A stretch of 64,000 nt of DNA from Protea cynaroides (Eukaryota; Streptophyta; Magnoliopsida; Proteales; Proteaceae), in contig CM053269.1 in NCBI GenBank assembly GCA_028583415.1, positions 40,971,016 to 41,035,015 on the forward strand, written 5' to 3'. The notes under the pieces are model-generated. The model had not been told where the DNA came from and did no database searches. It saw only the letters and a list, made by a program, of their open reading frames with translations. Shown piece after piece: positions 11,381 to 24,600 of this stretch. The first letter of the stretch is position 1. Each line of letters opens with the position of its first letter. The translations under genes and the position numbers were made by a program.

Positions 11381-12060
11381 CTACTCCACTTACTACACAT
11401 TACATGGGAATTGGGAATGCGTCATCGTATCTTATGTTACCTCGTGAAGAGTGCAGTAGCACAACTGCAGGGGGTCTCGATTTCCATCTTCCATGTCCAG
11501 TGTTCCTATGCTTTGCTTGGCAACACTGGAGTGATGGGGAGGACGGGAGGGGTAAGGTGAGGACCAGTGGTAAGGGTGTCAGTTCTGAATCAAGATCAAG
11601 AAATTGAATAGTAAAAAAAGTGATTCTAATCGAACCGAAATTAATCGATTTCAGTTTGGGTATACACGTGGTTAATCGGTTTAAATCCTTGGTTAACTGA
11701 TAACAAATCGATAAAAAAAAAAAATCTCAAAAGAAAACTGAGTAAAACTGATTAATTACTTAACTAAATATATAATATTTCATATATAGTATATAATTTT
11801 AATTTGATGTGTCTTTTCATGTTCATGTGATATGATATTTTTAGTTTTCTATTAAATGTCTAGTGTTTTATTGTTGAACCATCATAGTTGTACAGTATTG
11901 ACTCCTTTCCCATAAACCTTTCAAGAAACCTTTTTAATGAACCAATTATTTGAAACTGGTATGAAAGTGATAAATTGGTTGTTAATCAGTTTAATTTTGA
12001 TTTGGAAACAAGAATTGATTATTAATTGGTTTAATTATGCGCATGTACTTTCTTTCCCCT
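11381..12060. other. Intergenic sequence; no gene seen
   Basis: AT-rich, with repeated short motifs of the type ATCGGTTTAAAT or AATTGGTT between 11640 and 12040. This resembles the inside of GGGTGTC-type MITEs but lacks a matching right terminus. Confidence 0.3.
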
Positions 12061-12069
12061 TAAATGAAG

Positions 12070-13030
12070 GGAACTGTTGTTGATAGAATCCGACATCGTC
12101 TCTCAGGATTTGATAATATGCAGGAAACACAAACAAGGAGAGCAAAGGGAGGTCGGGTTCGGGAACTTGTGACTGCTCCGATGTCAAAGTTAAGATCCAC
12201 ACAACAAACAACGGATAAAATTTGTATGAAAAAGGGGCAGTAGAAAGTTCAAAACACCATTAGAATAAGAGAATTCTAAGATGGAGGTTTTAAGCAAGAG
12301 TGTATATTTGAAATTGAGTGAGTGCATGAATCTATGTATGTATCTTACCAACGTGTCCTCCTGATACCAACGTGTTCTCCTGATCTTTATATAGAGGGAT
12401 ATGTCATTGACTTTGAGCATGGTGAGGGTCATGGCGTATCGGGCATGCTCATGTGTTGCCATGTCACATCTGCACGGATCTTGTCCAATCTTGGTTAGGC
12501 CGTATGGTCAGAGACATGGGGTTTGTATGAGGAATACAAGCGGACATTATTAATGCAAAGAACTCGAGTGGGTGTTAGTGTAATTAATATGGTGAGACGC
12601 AATAAATGCTGTCTCCTCTGTTCACCATAGCTGGAATTAATGTTGCGTGTTCAATTTGCGACTTGGTCGGCACACTATCTCTAGTCAGGCCGAGCTTGCA
12701 CTTGTGTGCCTTAATCTCATGTGGGTCAACATGTTAGTTCCCCCTGATGTGTCATCTTCCCATCATCCATTATCTGTCGATGTGGCACAATCTCATCAGT
12801 TGGGGTTATTTACCCCCAATAGGAAGTATATCCTATTGGCATGCACTTCTGTTTTTATCTCTCTTTCTTAGAATATGAATCCCTTTTCTCTCTCCTCTCT
12901 CCTCCAAGTGATTGGGCTATCGATTCTTTTTGTATTCTCGTTTTTCCATTAGCTGCTACATCCTCCTCCCATTGTCTAATTATACCATTCTCGAAAAACT
13001 AACCCCATCTGAGCATCACAACTCTCCTCA
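12070..13030 (-). repeat. Possible solo LTR (minus orientation)
   Basis: Non-coding sequence with a strong minus-strand TATA box (CTATATAAAGATCAGG, about 12383-12398), moderate GC content and dinucleotide make-up like plant LTR promoters. I could not fix TG/CA termini or a target duplication, so the edges are approximate and the call is tentative. Confidence 0.3.
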
Positions 13031-13099
13031 GGACCGACCAGGTGATCTGCCACTCACCATTTCAAACTAGGGTTGCAAGTTTGGCAATACCAACTCGGG

Positions 13100-13160
13100 C
13101 CCCCCCTGAGCCCGGACAGGGCGGACTTGGGCGGACTTGGGCGGACTTGGGCTCATGGTT
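13100..13160. repeat. Short tandem repeat, GGGCGGACTT unit
   Basis: Three consecutive copies of the 10-mer GGGCGGACTT lie at about 13121-13151, in a GC-rich patch (CGGGCCC-like) that recurs in other MITE-like parts of the window. Confidence 0.55.
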
Positions 13161-13529
13161 TTCCAGACCCTGGCAGGGTCGGCCCGACGGGGATCCGATC
13201 CTATATATTATAATATACATAAAATATATATCCCCCATTACCAAATACCAACCCTAGTCCCATCAATTAAACTTCGTTACCTTTTTAATTTGTAAGGGAA
13301 TAAAGGCCGATATGATTTAGTGCTTCACGGTCTACTGGTAGTGTCAGGTTCAGCAAGTAAGAACTCTGTAATATTATTATCATCCCTCCTATTCTCCGGG
13401 GCCCAAGGAAAGCTTCTGACAATTTATTAGAACCGTTGATTTCTTCCGCAGCAGGAGTGCGGGACCCATCAATTTGCCAGCTTTGGAACCATAGACCGAT
13501 CCTCTACTTCTTCCTTGTTGACGAGATAA

Positions 13530-13542
13530 AGCTATAAACCCT
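13530..13542 (+). promoter_or_regulatory. TATA box of the dioxygenase-like gene
   Basis: GCTATAAACCC lies about 100 bp upstream of the ATG at 13631, followed by a CT-rich and CAA-rich leader, the usual plant core-promoter arrangement. Confidence 0.5.
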
Positions 13543-13630
13543 TCCTCTTTCTCTTCCTTGCAGGCAGTTAATATTTACTAAACAACAACAATCTCAACCT
13601 CAGCTCCTCTTTTCCTCTGTTCAATCAAAC

Positions 13631-15706
13631 ATGGCATTCTCTACTCAAGAGCTTCATCATCTTCATAGAAATCACCCAGCCTCTTACTCTGCAACTACAG
13701 CTCCACCTCCAACGCCGTCAACACAATCCAACTGCCTCTCCATTTCCACTGCCGCCGACGATCTCTCCCGACTACTGCATCGCCTTCCTCCAACACTCTC
13801 TCTCCCTCGTCGCCTCTCCCCTCGCACCATCTCTCCTCCTCTAATTTCCCTCTCTCCACAAAACAACTCCAATAACATCCTCTCCTCTTCTTCCCAACTC
13901 GGTTTCTTCCAACTGTCCAACCACCTCATCCCCTCTCAACTCGCTCTCTCGGCCGAGCTCGAGTCGCTTTCCCTCTTCGATCTCCCCACCGACAAAAAAC
14001 AACATTTTTTCCCCAAAAACTGGCCTCTCGGCTTCGACGAAGACGACGAAGATGATGGAGATGGCAACGGTATGTCTCTCTGCTTGTCCGCACATTGTCC
14101 CTCTGAGTCAACCGAGTTGAATCTATCATCTCTGACCCAGTTCGCTCGGGCCCTGGAGAAAGTTGGTTTGGAGATTGTGGAGACGATTTCTAAAGCTGGA
14201 GGGTTTGATAATCCATTAAGATTTGAAGGTTCGTCTTGTCCATGGAGCTCTTTGGTGTGGGTTTCGGAAGGTGTTGCAGGAAATAAACCGGTTTTTAATG
14301 GTCGATTCTATCCGTATGTTGTGGCTCTGCAATATCAGATCAGGTGCAGGAAGTATTCCTTGCTTTCAGATTCTGGTTGGGTTTCCGTTTCACCGGAGGT
14401 TGATTCCGTCCTCGTCACCGTCGGAGACATAGCTCAGGTGAATATCTATCTCACACACCTTTCCTTTTCGATGCTCACCCGGTTTGACTCAGTGGTTTTT
14501 CATTTTCTGGTTGGGGTGTCAGGAGACATTTCTTGAATTCGCCGTGAAATCGGCCAGGTGGGACCTTAACTATCCCCCATTATCTACTAAGTTATTGTGG
14601 ATATGCCACGTCATTTTAGGGGGCCCGCAAAGCTTACGGCTAGTGGGCCATTGGGGTCATCAATTAATCAGTTTTAAAATCAAACCAGGACATGGATTGG
14701 TTGGCTTCCATCATTCTGATTCGAATTATTGGAAAGATAATGTAAAGATTCTTGTGTATATATATATATATAAAAAGTGTTCTAAATGAAGTTTTATTGA
14801 TTTTTTATGATTTCATTGTCTAAAAGAAAGAAAAATAAAAAAAAAACTTTCGAATCAAACGAATTTTTTTTGCTATTTTACTGATTAAATTTATAAAAAA
14901 AAATCTGTATACAATCTTTTTTTTTTTTACTTCTTGGGTCTTGTTTGAGTGAAACCCATTAATATGCTGATTTTAATTAATATCAATTCTCAAAATCCAC
15001 TTTAGAATGGCTATGGTTGTAATAATTTTTTAGTAAAATAGAAACAAAATGAATGAGACTTATTACCTCTTTCTATCTGAGATCTCCGACTTCGGAATAA
15101 AAATTATGTGGAAATTTTTGCTGCTGCTTTCCAATTTGACTTTTTATGGTTTTGGCGATTTCGATTGGACCGGAGACAAAATAGATAGATAGTGATTGGC
15201 ATCTGTTTCCAAGTTTTAAAATCTTGGATGGTTGTAAGATGTATTGGCAACTAGAGGAGTGGAATGTGCAGACAAGAACACACGAATAGCAGGCCTGCCT
15301 TAATGGCTTCATGATTTATAATGGACTCAACTTTGTGTTGTGTTTTGGATGAATGAATGTGAAGGTATGGAGCAATGGGAAGTTGAAGAAGGTGAGGGGA
15401 ACGGCAGTGGCTAGTTTAGGGGACGACAACAAGTCACGATGCATATCAATCTCCCTATTAGTAACTCTCCCTCTCGAAAGTACTATCTCTCCAATTCTTC
15501 CTTCAGCAGTGACAGTGGATGGTGATGACAATGACAACACCAGTGCCGGTGCCGGCGGTGTAGAGGAGGTGGAAGGTGGTGGGGAAGATGAGAAGGAAGG
15601 AGAGAAAAGACCGGCATTCAAATTGTTTTCTTTCGAGGATTATGCTTGGAGAGTTTATCACGAGAGGCATCTGTTCAAGGACCCTCTCGATAGATACCGC
15701 GTCTAG
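13631..15706 (+). CDS. 2-oxoglutarate-dependent dioxygenase-like protein lacking the Fe ligands
   Basis: Two exons, 13631-14437 and 15365-15706, join in frame across a GT-AG intron to give 382 residues. The N-terminal part has the DIOX_N-like segment LGFFQLSNHLIPSQLALSAE. The C-terminal part matches the double-stranded beta-helix core: DSGWVSVSPEVDSVLVTVGD, then QVWSNGKLKKVRGTAVAS. In active enzymes an HxD motif precedes this and a distal His lies in the VxHRV segment. Here the HxD region reads GRFYPYVVALQYQIRC and the distal His position reads VRGTA, so all three iron ligands appear missing. The arginine expected to bind 2OG may remain (SRCISISLLV). It resembles plant proteins annotated as gibberellin 20-oxidase-like, but a hydroxylase activity is unlikely. 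An acidic Gly/Glu-rich insert (about residues 315-350) precedes the end, LFKDPLDRYRV. The frame is intact, so it is probably expressed with a non-catalytic role. Confidence 0.85.
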
Positions 15707-15709
15707 GAG

Positions 15710-16330
15710 TTGTGTAGCTTTGTAAGCTTTATATTTGTTTCATGATTGAGAGTTCTTCAAACTTCTTCTAGCTCTCATCTTGAAAGTTTTGGACGTCTTT
15801 CACAGCTTGAGGTGTGGTGTCTGAGGTTCACTTTGCCAATCTCACTGTACTGAAAAATTTACACATTTTGGAACTCATTGGTTTTGAGACTTGGCACTAG
15901 TTGGATTCCTCCTTTTCCAACTCAAATATATATGATTGGGATCATGACCACCCCCCACCACTTAAGTTCTGGAACTCATCTTTTCAAGTTTCATCTTGGA
16001 TCTCTCTTACAATCAGATCCATGACAAGCTCCCAAGATGACTAGGCCCAATACCCCTTTATTCTTCCTATCTTGGCCAGTTTGATCTTTCTAACAATTCC
16101 TTTTCTGGACCTATTTCTCATTTTGTTTGTCAAGAGATGGATGGACAATGGAGCTGGTTTCTCTTACCTGAAGAGATCTCTGATTGTTGGATGAATTGGC
16201 AAAATTTGAGAGTAATCGAGATGGAAAACAATAATTTAACTAGAAAGCTTCCAAACTCTTCAAGTTTTGTGCCATTACTAATGTCACTATATTGCACAAC
16301 GATGAAGGTTCTGATCTCACAACAACAACA
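15710..16330 (+). pseudogene. LRR receptor-like protein fragment, decayed
   Basis: Pieces of plant LRR-RLP repeats can be read in shifting frames: SWIPPFQLKYI, ILDLSYNQIHDKLP, FDLSNNSFSGPISHF, and LPEEISDCWMNWQNLRVIEM followed by ENNNLTRKLPNSS. The order matches the C-terminal LRRs of EIX/Cf-type receptor-like proteins. Several stops and frameshifts occur, and no kinase, membrane segment or start is present. It lies directly behind the dioxygenase-like gene. Confidence 0.7.
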
Positions 16331-16460
16331 AAACCTTATCCCAACTAAATAAAATCGACTACATGGATTCTTATCCTCCAATCAGCTTTGTTCAATATCA
16401 TACTTGAAACAAGATCTAAGTTATGCAGGTCTTTTTTCATCTTCTTTCCTAGAATCATCT
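16315..16460. repeat. ACAACA/CTTATCCCAACTAAAT repeat, possible retroposon tail
   Basis: The sequence AACAACAACAAAACC followed by TTATCCCAACTAAAT and then CGACTACATGGATTC is a motif I recognise as common in plant genomes. It is often found at the 3' ends of RTE-type LINEs. The identity is from memory and the edges are approximate. Confidence 0.35.
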
Positions 16461-16499
16461 TAAGTTTGCCCCTAGCAATGGTTATGATCTTTCATTCAA

Positions 16500-18120
16500 A
16501 AAAAAAAAAAATTTATTTGGTAATAACATTCCACCAGAACTTTGTAATTTAGATACTAAGTAAAAAAGTCAACCAAATATGAAATGATTTGAAACTGAAC
16601 TATATAGTTATGTGATAGCTATGTTTTGGAATGATTGCAATAATTTCCTTTTAAGTTTTGAAAAATTCAGATTGCAATCAAACAGAACCCGAAGAGAATG
16701 ATATTTGATACAATTGGAGAGCATAGAATGTTCGGTTACTAATTGCCAAGAGGATTCAAAAAGGTGAGAAATTTATAGTGAATAAACACTTGGGTGGAAT
16801 AAAATGAAAGAAACACAGAATAAAACACATTTAAGACTTGACATATTATCATTTCTCTATTGGCTTGTTTGTTTTGTTGTAAAATTTATCGTACAAAAGA
16901 TATTTTAATTAATTTTTGTTTTCAAAATCAATTAAAATGATTTTGAAAAAACAATTACATCCATAAATAATATTTACAAACGAAAATAATAAATAATGTA
17001 TCTTCCTTCTTTATCTCTCGCCACTAACATTAAGCAAATCAACTTGTTCAGTCTTCTAATCAAATAAAATTAAATTCCTAATTCTATTACAACATTGTTA
17101 AAGCAACATCAACATCAGAAAACCAACCAACCAACCAACCAACCAATTGGACTGTCCAAATATTTATTTATTGGAAAAAAAAAAAAAAGATAAAGAGGAG
17201 AAGAGAGGGGGAGAGAATGAAAGTCATCCGTGTCATCCCATCACATCCACAAGGTTCAAATTTAGTCGAGTATACCTAAGCTAAGTACAATGCATCAATT
17301 TCTCATTGATATTTTCAAATCTATTATATAGTTGCAAGAAAAATTAAAGAAAAATAAAATGGAATTTTCAAAATTAAAAATGAAACTTTTGTAATCCTTA
17401 CAGTGAGTATCACATGACTAGGTAACTCCAAATCATTCCATATATGATTATTAACTTTCACTCTACCAATTTTTTTTTTAATACTTAAAATCGAAGAGAA
17501 GAGACAACTTTCACTCTACTTTACATCCAACTCCCTTGCATTTGAAAACTAAAATAATAATATCTACAAATTATGGTAAGAATTTAAAATAATTTATACA
17601 ATTATGCAAGGTAATGATAATATAACTTTCTATTTTAGGTTTGAAAATTTTCATTTCACTACCCTTTAATTTTCCTTGTAACCAAACAAAACCTACATGC
17701 AAATTTTCTTCTATGTAAAATGTTCCCACTTTTTCAATACTTAATTAGTAGCATCCCACTATAGACCTCACCAAAGCTAAAATGCATACATTTCAAGATA
17801 ATAATGTACAAACCCTCAACCTCTGCACTTTTCATGGTACTAAGATTCAAATCACTCTTCTCAAGACACACAACCCCTAATCTCTGATTAATTTGACATA
17901 AAATTACCAGAAATAAAGAGGAGAAGAGAGTCTCTAGGAATTAAATAGTAAGCTGTACTATAAAACTTTATATCCCATTCTTTTTGCTATCTGAGGTAAG
18001 GTACTCTGGAATGGAAAAATTTTTACATTGCTGCTTTTCACTTCAGCCTCTTCTACTTTGAAACAAAAATAGCCAAAGGCGAAAACTGTACATATTAAAG
18101 ATTTCATTGGATGGAAACAA
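16500..18120. other. Long AT-rich intergenic region; no gene seen
   Basis: Contains a poly(A) run (16498-16511), four to five CCAA units near 17125-17145 and a poly(A) run near 17175. No conserved coding motif or paired termini were found. It separates the dioxygenase-like gene from the 3' end of the NDA gene. Confidence 0.4.
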
Positions 18121-18280
18121 AATTTCTACAATTTAGCTGTCCATATTGGATATGGCATGCCAAATTCATGAAAAAAAGTTAAATTAAATTGAATTAAATA
18201 TAGCCACAGAAAGCATATGCTGTCAAGTTCTATAAGCATATATACATATCTGAACTTGGAGACCTCATCCAATGTCTGTT

Positions 18281-18300
18281 TATGTGTGTGTGTGAGTGTG

Positions 18301-18371
<71 letters not shown>
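18281..18371. repeat. Compound microsatellite (TG)n(AG)n
   Basis: TGTGTG with GAGTGTGAG interruptions, then a pure TG run and a pure GA run. It lies 310-400 bp beyond the NDA stop codon and could be in or near its 3' UTR. Confidence 0.95.
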
Positions 18372-18374
<3 letters not shown>

Positions 18375-18471
18375 CATTGATTGCCACATTCAGTCAACTC
18401 ATTCCTACCATCCGCAAAAATGAGCCAACAATCCTGTTTGCAACAATAATAAAGACGTTTGAGTCAGCAGC

Positions 18472-18476
<5 letters not shown>

Positions 18477-18530
<54 letters not shown>
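18477..18530. repeat. (GA)n microsatellite with a G run
   Basis: About twenty GA units followed by ten G, close to the 3' end of the NDA gene. Confidence 0.95.
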
Positions 18531-18557
18531 TTACAAAATATGTTCAACAAAACATGC

Positions 18558-18582
18558 TATATATATATATCCACAAAACATG

Positions 18583-18617
<35 letters not shown>
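18558..18617. repeat. (TA)n microsatellites flanking a duplicated short segment
   Basis: The phrase ACAAAACATGCTATATATAT occurs twice (18548 and 18573 regions). The second copy has a long TA run, a sign of slippage-driven duplication. Confidence 0.85.
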
Positions 18618-18618
<1 letters not shown>

Positions 18619-18680
18619 ATCCCTGAAAAGAAGACATGATTGGAAACCATACATGATTATCCCGTACCTCAAATTTTGTT

Positions 18681-21600
18681 TCAGATACGGCTTATATCAC
18701 GGCCAAACACAAATGTGGTGGCCCAATTGACTGCAACATAGAATCTGTTTCTCCAGCTTATTACCCGAGTTAAGTATGCCGACCTCCAAATAAACCAACT
18801 AACAAATCCAGTCAGAGATAACCCTTTTGCCTCCTGATATAGAAAATTTGTATAGGTCATCAAGCCCAATCAATAATAACAGAGCAACATAGACTCATCA
18901 TGACAGAAACTAACTTTGCTTTGTCTGAGGTCCACAAGAGCCTTGAAACTCCCAACAGTTGCCATGCTTCCCAAGTGTGTATAAACAAATGGGGGCCCCA
19001 ATTCCATTTCTCTTGCTCTGTTAGCATGCCCTCCACCACCTTTACCAATCTTGTTCAATAGGTTTCCAAGATATTTTCCCTGCCGCTCTGCAACCTGGTT
19101 CAGACATCCTATTAGGAACAACAGCGAAATGCTAGTCCATCAAAACTTAATATACATGGAACTTTTATGTCTTGTCTAGAACAAAGAATCAAGGTTAGAC
19201 TGCAAGAAAGGTATAGTTTGACGGTGCAATTCGATTTTCAAGTCGATCAAAAATATTTACATGAAGGGTTCTGTTTCTATACATAAGATAATATTAGGCA
19301 CAGCAATAGACTCTACAGATAACCCAGAAAGCACACAAGTGACTTTTGAGCAGGGATTCAACATTCCAAGGAGATACCAGATTATTTCGAGCAGTTGATT
19401 TCATGTCTCCACAAATATCTGTAGCTAACAAAATGGTGATGATGAATTCAATAGGGTCAGGGCATTCTTTTAACCCCTAGAGAAGCCACTTTACCCTTGG
19501 CGGGGAATGACTAACACTACCTGCCCTCTTGAATTGGAACAATTCAAAATTCAGATTCACCCTGGTATCATTTGTATGCAATGATCCAACATCTCAACAA
19601 CATGAGAGAGAAAATCTGAAAGAGCTTAATTTCCACCACTGACCTGAGCTAAAGCTGGAAGTACTGGTTTGCCAGTGCTTTCAAGAAACCCGCAACAATC
19701 ACCGATTGCAAATACATCTTGCACGGAAGGAATGCGCAACCATTCATCAACACCAATCCTGTTAACATTGATGGAAATAATTAGAAAGGAAATCCCCGCA
19801 CAAAAATTTATAAATTTATAAATCTTCTGGAGAATGAAATTTCGGAGAGCTAACGTTAAGAAGATAAGAAGTCTAATGATAAGCTCCAGAGAGTCATGAC
19901 TTTACCTTCCACCTGGAGATTTTGGAAATTGCAGAGATCTTGTCAAAGCTGAGGGACCAACACCTGTGGACCACACCAACAACCCATACGGAACCTCTGT
20001 TCCATCATTAAGAATAATCTTCTGCAACTGAACATCTTTTACAACTCCACGGACAAGACGCACACCCGACTGGAAATATGAAAACGGGAAGTCATGATGC
20101 CTTGTAAAGTAAATGGAAAAATATTGTAGCATAACTAACCACGATACCACTGATATCACACACAGATTATATGGGTAACTTTTGGGGAGAGTACAAGTTA
20201 CAGAGAAGTGCACTTCAAGTGCTGAATCATGAAATGCAAAATGTAGTGGAACCATGAACACAAAAAAAAGGACCAATAATAAATATGGAACTAGAGTTGA
20301 TATCCTAATCAGCGTGGAGGGATAAATCATAAGGCGAGTTCAAACATTTACACTCAAAACTTGTATAAGCATCATATGATCCTCATCAAACAGATCAGGT
20401 CGATACACTGGGAACCCTGCAATGCAATGAATCCGACTCCAATGAACAGGTCTGCCAACAGAAACTTCAAATCCTACCTTCATGTGCTTATATCTGAGTG
20501 AACAAATCTCAAAAGCCTCAATCAGAGGAAAATCACGTAAGACTTCATTGAATTTCTCCAAATTAGGATGAAATGTGAGTAGCTCATCAGCAAAGAGGAC
20601 AGCAGAATCTCCTTGTGATCAAACAAATTTAAACCTCGAAAAAGTAAACAAGAAAATTGCCTTGAAGATTCAGCTAAAGCTAAGAACAAGGAGCCTTTTC
20701 TCAATCACAACTTTTCATCAAGGAAAGAAATATATAGACCACAAATTAGAAAATTTGTTTTCAGTCCTTCACTTGTGGAGAGTGGAAAAAGTTTGCTTTG
20801 ACTATTTTCTCATTATCTACTAGCTGAATGCATAGAACGAATAGAATTGAACCAAGTGAACTAGCCCTTTCAACAATTGAGATCTATAGGGAAAACATAT
20901 AAACACAAGTTCAGAAGGATATTTACAAGACCTAACTTTAATCAGTTCTGAGAGGACAAATGTACAACCCATTAATGAAAAAGTAACTATACATGTTTAT
21001 GAATGCATGTGCACATTTCACAGTATATTATGACCAAGAAATAGACTGGTTACTGCTTCATAAATAATTAATTCTCATGGGACAGGATTAAAAACTTCAA
21101 TTTAAGCAGGAACGGAGACTGTACCTAGTCAGTGTAGATAGATTGACGGATAGCCAAAAGGCCAGGGGGAGAGGGGGCAAGTTAACTAAACACACAGACT
21201 AAAGGGTCTGAGTCAGTTATCACATAATACAATCTCTTCAGCTTCCCCTCCCCTCTCACAAAATTTATTCCACCAACAAACTCTTAAGACAGAAGGAGCC
21301 TGCCTTCTGGTGGTGCAAAGGGCTATACAGATTAAACAAAACACATGGTAACCTCCCCACCCCCGCCTTCAAATTTCTTCTTTCAAAAGAATATGCAAAT
21401 TACTAGTCGTCCTAATAAAGGCTACTCTAAACTCATAAGAAATCCAAAAATCAATTGAGAACCACCAAAACTGACAAGCCAAAGGAGAGTCGGACTTTGA
21501 AACATTTTGAGTTGGAAGTCGGGTAACATAGGGGGTGTTTGGTAACACTCCAGAAGTTGGATTCTGACTTCTGGAGCATAAATGGAGTAGAAGCCTGTTT

Positions 21601-24600
21601 GATAATCCGGTTCGGACTTCTGGAGAATCCATGAATGAACCGGCTCCAAATGAACTCTAGAATCCAATTTTTTGGAGCATCAAATAGATGCTTTTCGACT
21701 TCAGAGCACAATTTTGGAGTAAAAATCACCCCACACCACTACTGTCACCAACTACCACCACCAACACCACAACCCACCAGCCACCACCCACCACCGCCAC
21801 CACCCACTGCCGCCACCACCACCACCACCACCACACCGCCACCACCCACCGCCACCACTACCCACCACCACCACCATCCTCAATCACCACCCACCGTCAC
21901 CTACCATCGCCACCACCACCAACCACTGGCCACCAACCACCGCCACCACCACCCACCACCACCTACCATCGCCACCACCACCAGCCACCAACCACTGCCA
22001 CCACCACCTACCACCACCACCAACTATCACCCACCACCACCGCCACCACCACCACCCACCGTCACCTACCATCGCCACCACCACCAACCACTGGCCACCA
22101 ACCACAGCCACCACCACCCACCACCCACCACCACCTACCATCGCCACCACCACCGCCACCACCACCGCCACCACCACCACCACCACCAACTATCACCCAC
22201 CACCACCGCCACCGCCACCACCACCCCTCGTCGCCACCACCACCAACCATCCACCCACCGCCACCTACTATCACCACCACCACCACCACCACCACCACCA
22301 CCACCACCCCCCGTCGCCACCACCACCAACCACCCACCACCGCCACCACCATCCACTACCACCCACCGCCACCTACCATCGCCACCACCACCAGCCACCA
22401 ACCACCGCCACCACCACCCACCACCACCACCAACTATCACCCACCATCATCGCCACCACCATCTACTACCACCCACCACCACCGCCACCACCACCACCCA
22501 CCGCCACCCTTCACTACCACCTCCCACCCACCACCACCGTCACCAACCATCACCACTCACCACTAGTGCCACCATCCGTCACCCCCCACCACTACTCTGG
22601 AGTCCATGACTAAATTAGGTAACAAACATGTTTCTACTCCCTCATACTCTTGAATCCTTTTGAAGTTGGAGTAGAAATTTAAACCAGAAGTAAGAATCCC
22701 AGAGTTGAAGTTTTATCAAACAGCCCCTTATAGACTAGATGACCAGAAACATAACAATTCAAGAGGGACAAATCTGTCAAGTTTTCCTAGCCAACATGGT
22801 CAAACTTCAGGTGGGACCCACATGGAAGAATCTGGACCAGATTGAACAGAATCATAGTACAAGAGGCAGCTTCATACAGGATGAAAACGGTCGTTGAGCT
22901 TGTATCACTTCCCCTTTCATTACGTTGGATATTATTTTGGAAGTTCAGATTTATTTGAGTATGAGTGGAAGGTTGACTTGTTTTAGTAGTGTGCCGGTCT
23001 AATAAAAGTCATGCCATGAAGTCCTTCTGTTTCAATTAGTTACTTTGTTGGCATTTCCAAGAGGATTCTTCTCATTTTGGACACCAAATAGGGGTAGGAG
23101 CAACTGGATGAAGGAAAGTATTCACACCTCATTGTATTCAAATACTTTGGAATTAACTCTCTTGGTTGCAGTGATAAACCTCTTTTCCAGCATATCAACA
23201 AACAGGTTGATCTAAACATTTGCCACGTCATTTGTGCATTCTCATTCAGTAGATGCCATGTGGGCTCTCCCTGTCCACATAATGCTTAAGCTCGGTTCTT
23301 GCAGCTGCTCTATGAGTAACCCAGGACCTTCTGGTATGGAAGGAGAGAGGGGGGGTTTCTTGATTGGTCTGGTCAAATTCTTTGTGTTCTTGAACTTTGG
23401 GGTCCATAGTGTTGGCATTCAGATTTGAGTGAGGTGCTCTTCATCACCTAAGGACTCGATACTGTTAGGGTCATCAATTACGAAGGCTTGAAATGGAGTG
23501 TAACTCTCAGTTGTTCACTTGCTGGAAGAATTTGGTGAAGTTCCTCTGAAGATTGATTCATTTACTGAGGCAGGACATCAGCCTCTGTGTTGAACTCCTC
23601 ATTTAGTTGGAGGTCAAGTTTAGCCACAGACTTAACTGACTCTTTGGCCAAAATCAGTGTATCAAGATGAAGGGTCTCATCTTTAATCAGTTTACAATAA
23701 ATGGGCGGAGAGTCATCATTATACATGTCCAGTCTTTATGCTGGAATGCATGTTTGCTGCATTCATGCCATGTTGTGTTCTTTGTTGTATCATCAGTGTA
23801 GTCCATTAAAAATAAAGAATTTTTTCAATTCACTTGAATCTGATTGCTGGTTCTGCTGAAATTCACACTGAACTTTCAATCCTGATTGCTCTCACTTCTC
23901 CAAAAATATAATCTCTCATCAAAACCTCCATTCTAAAGCCCTGATCTATCTTAATAAACCATCAAGTAAACCATCTCGATGACTGCCCATGACCTTGTCT
24001 CCCTAGAGCAACTTTTGCTTGAAATACAACTTTTCATAAAATGAAAAGCATGAGAATTTGTATTTACTGAAATAAGAATCAAATGTTCTGACAAAGGAAA
24101 AAAAAAAATTAAGGTAAAAAGGGGTTCAGATTAGGAAACAAAATTATGTAGCAGCAAAGGATTAATATAAACAACATAATTTATGCAAAATAGCTGCTAA
24201 TTCTTTGGGTTATGAAGTGAATGAACCTCTTACCTTAGTCAATTGCTTAGTGGCGTAGTGCCTGAGGCGATCATCAAAGGACGATAATATCTCATTAGCC
24301 TGTATGACAAGGAAGAACATTTAGTTTTAACAGCTTTAGTTTAACCTGAACATAGCTTTTGACAATTCCACAGTGGCTCATTAATGCATTTATAATTTAT
24401 TTAACCAAAAAATGTCTCTGCCCCAAAAAAATCAAACGCCAATGGAAAGGGAAAAATCAAAGAAGATAATTCAATGATGACATGTTGATTGTTGACCTCT
24501 CATTCACAAACCTCAATCAGGGTTACATGGATGTAATCTTTCACATGGGCGTATCTTAGGTGAACATCTTTGAGGATAAAATCACTAAGTTCTCCACTGA

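Larger units (their letters stand above)
20070..24233. other. NDA intron 4, 4.16 kb
   Basis: This intron is far larger than its neighbours (about 80-330 bp, apart from intron 6). It holds the inverted-repeat element at 21531-22727. The rest is AT-rich and shows no exon-like reading in either direction. Confidence 0.8.

Noticed and set aside
18126..18730. Open frames rich in Arg/Glu or Ser/Leu
   Set aside because: Translations of (GA)n, (TG)n and (TA)n microsatellites.
21635..22609. Very long His/Pro/Thr open frames on both strands
   Set aside because: Produced by the (CCA)n array inside an intron; every frame is open because of composition.
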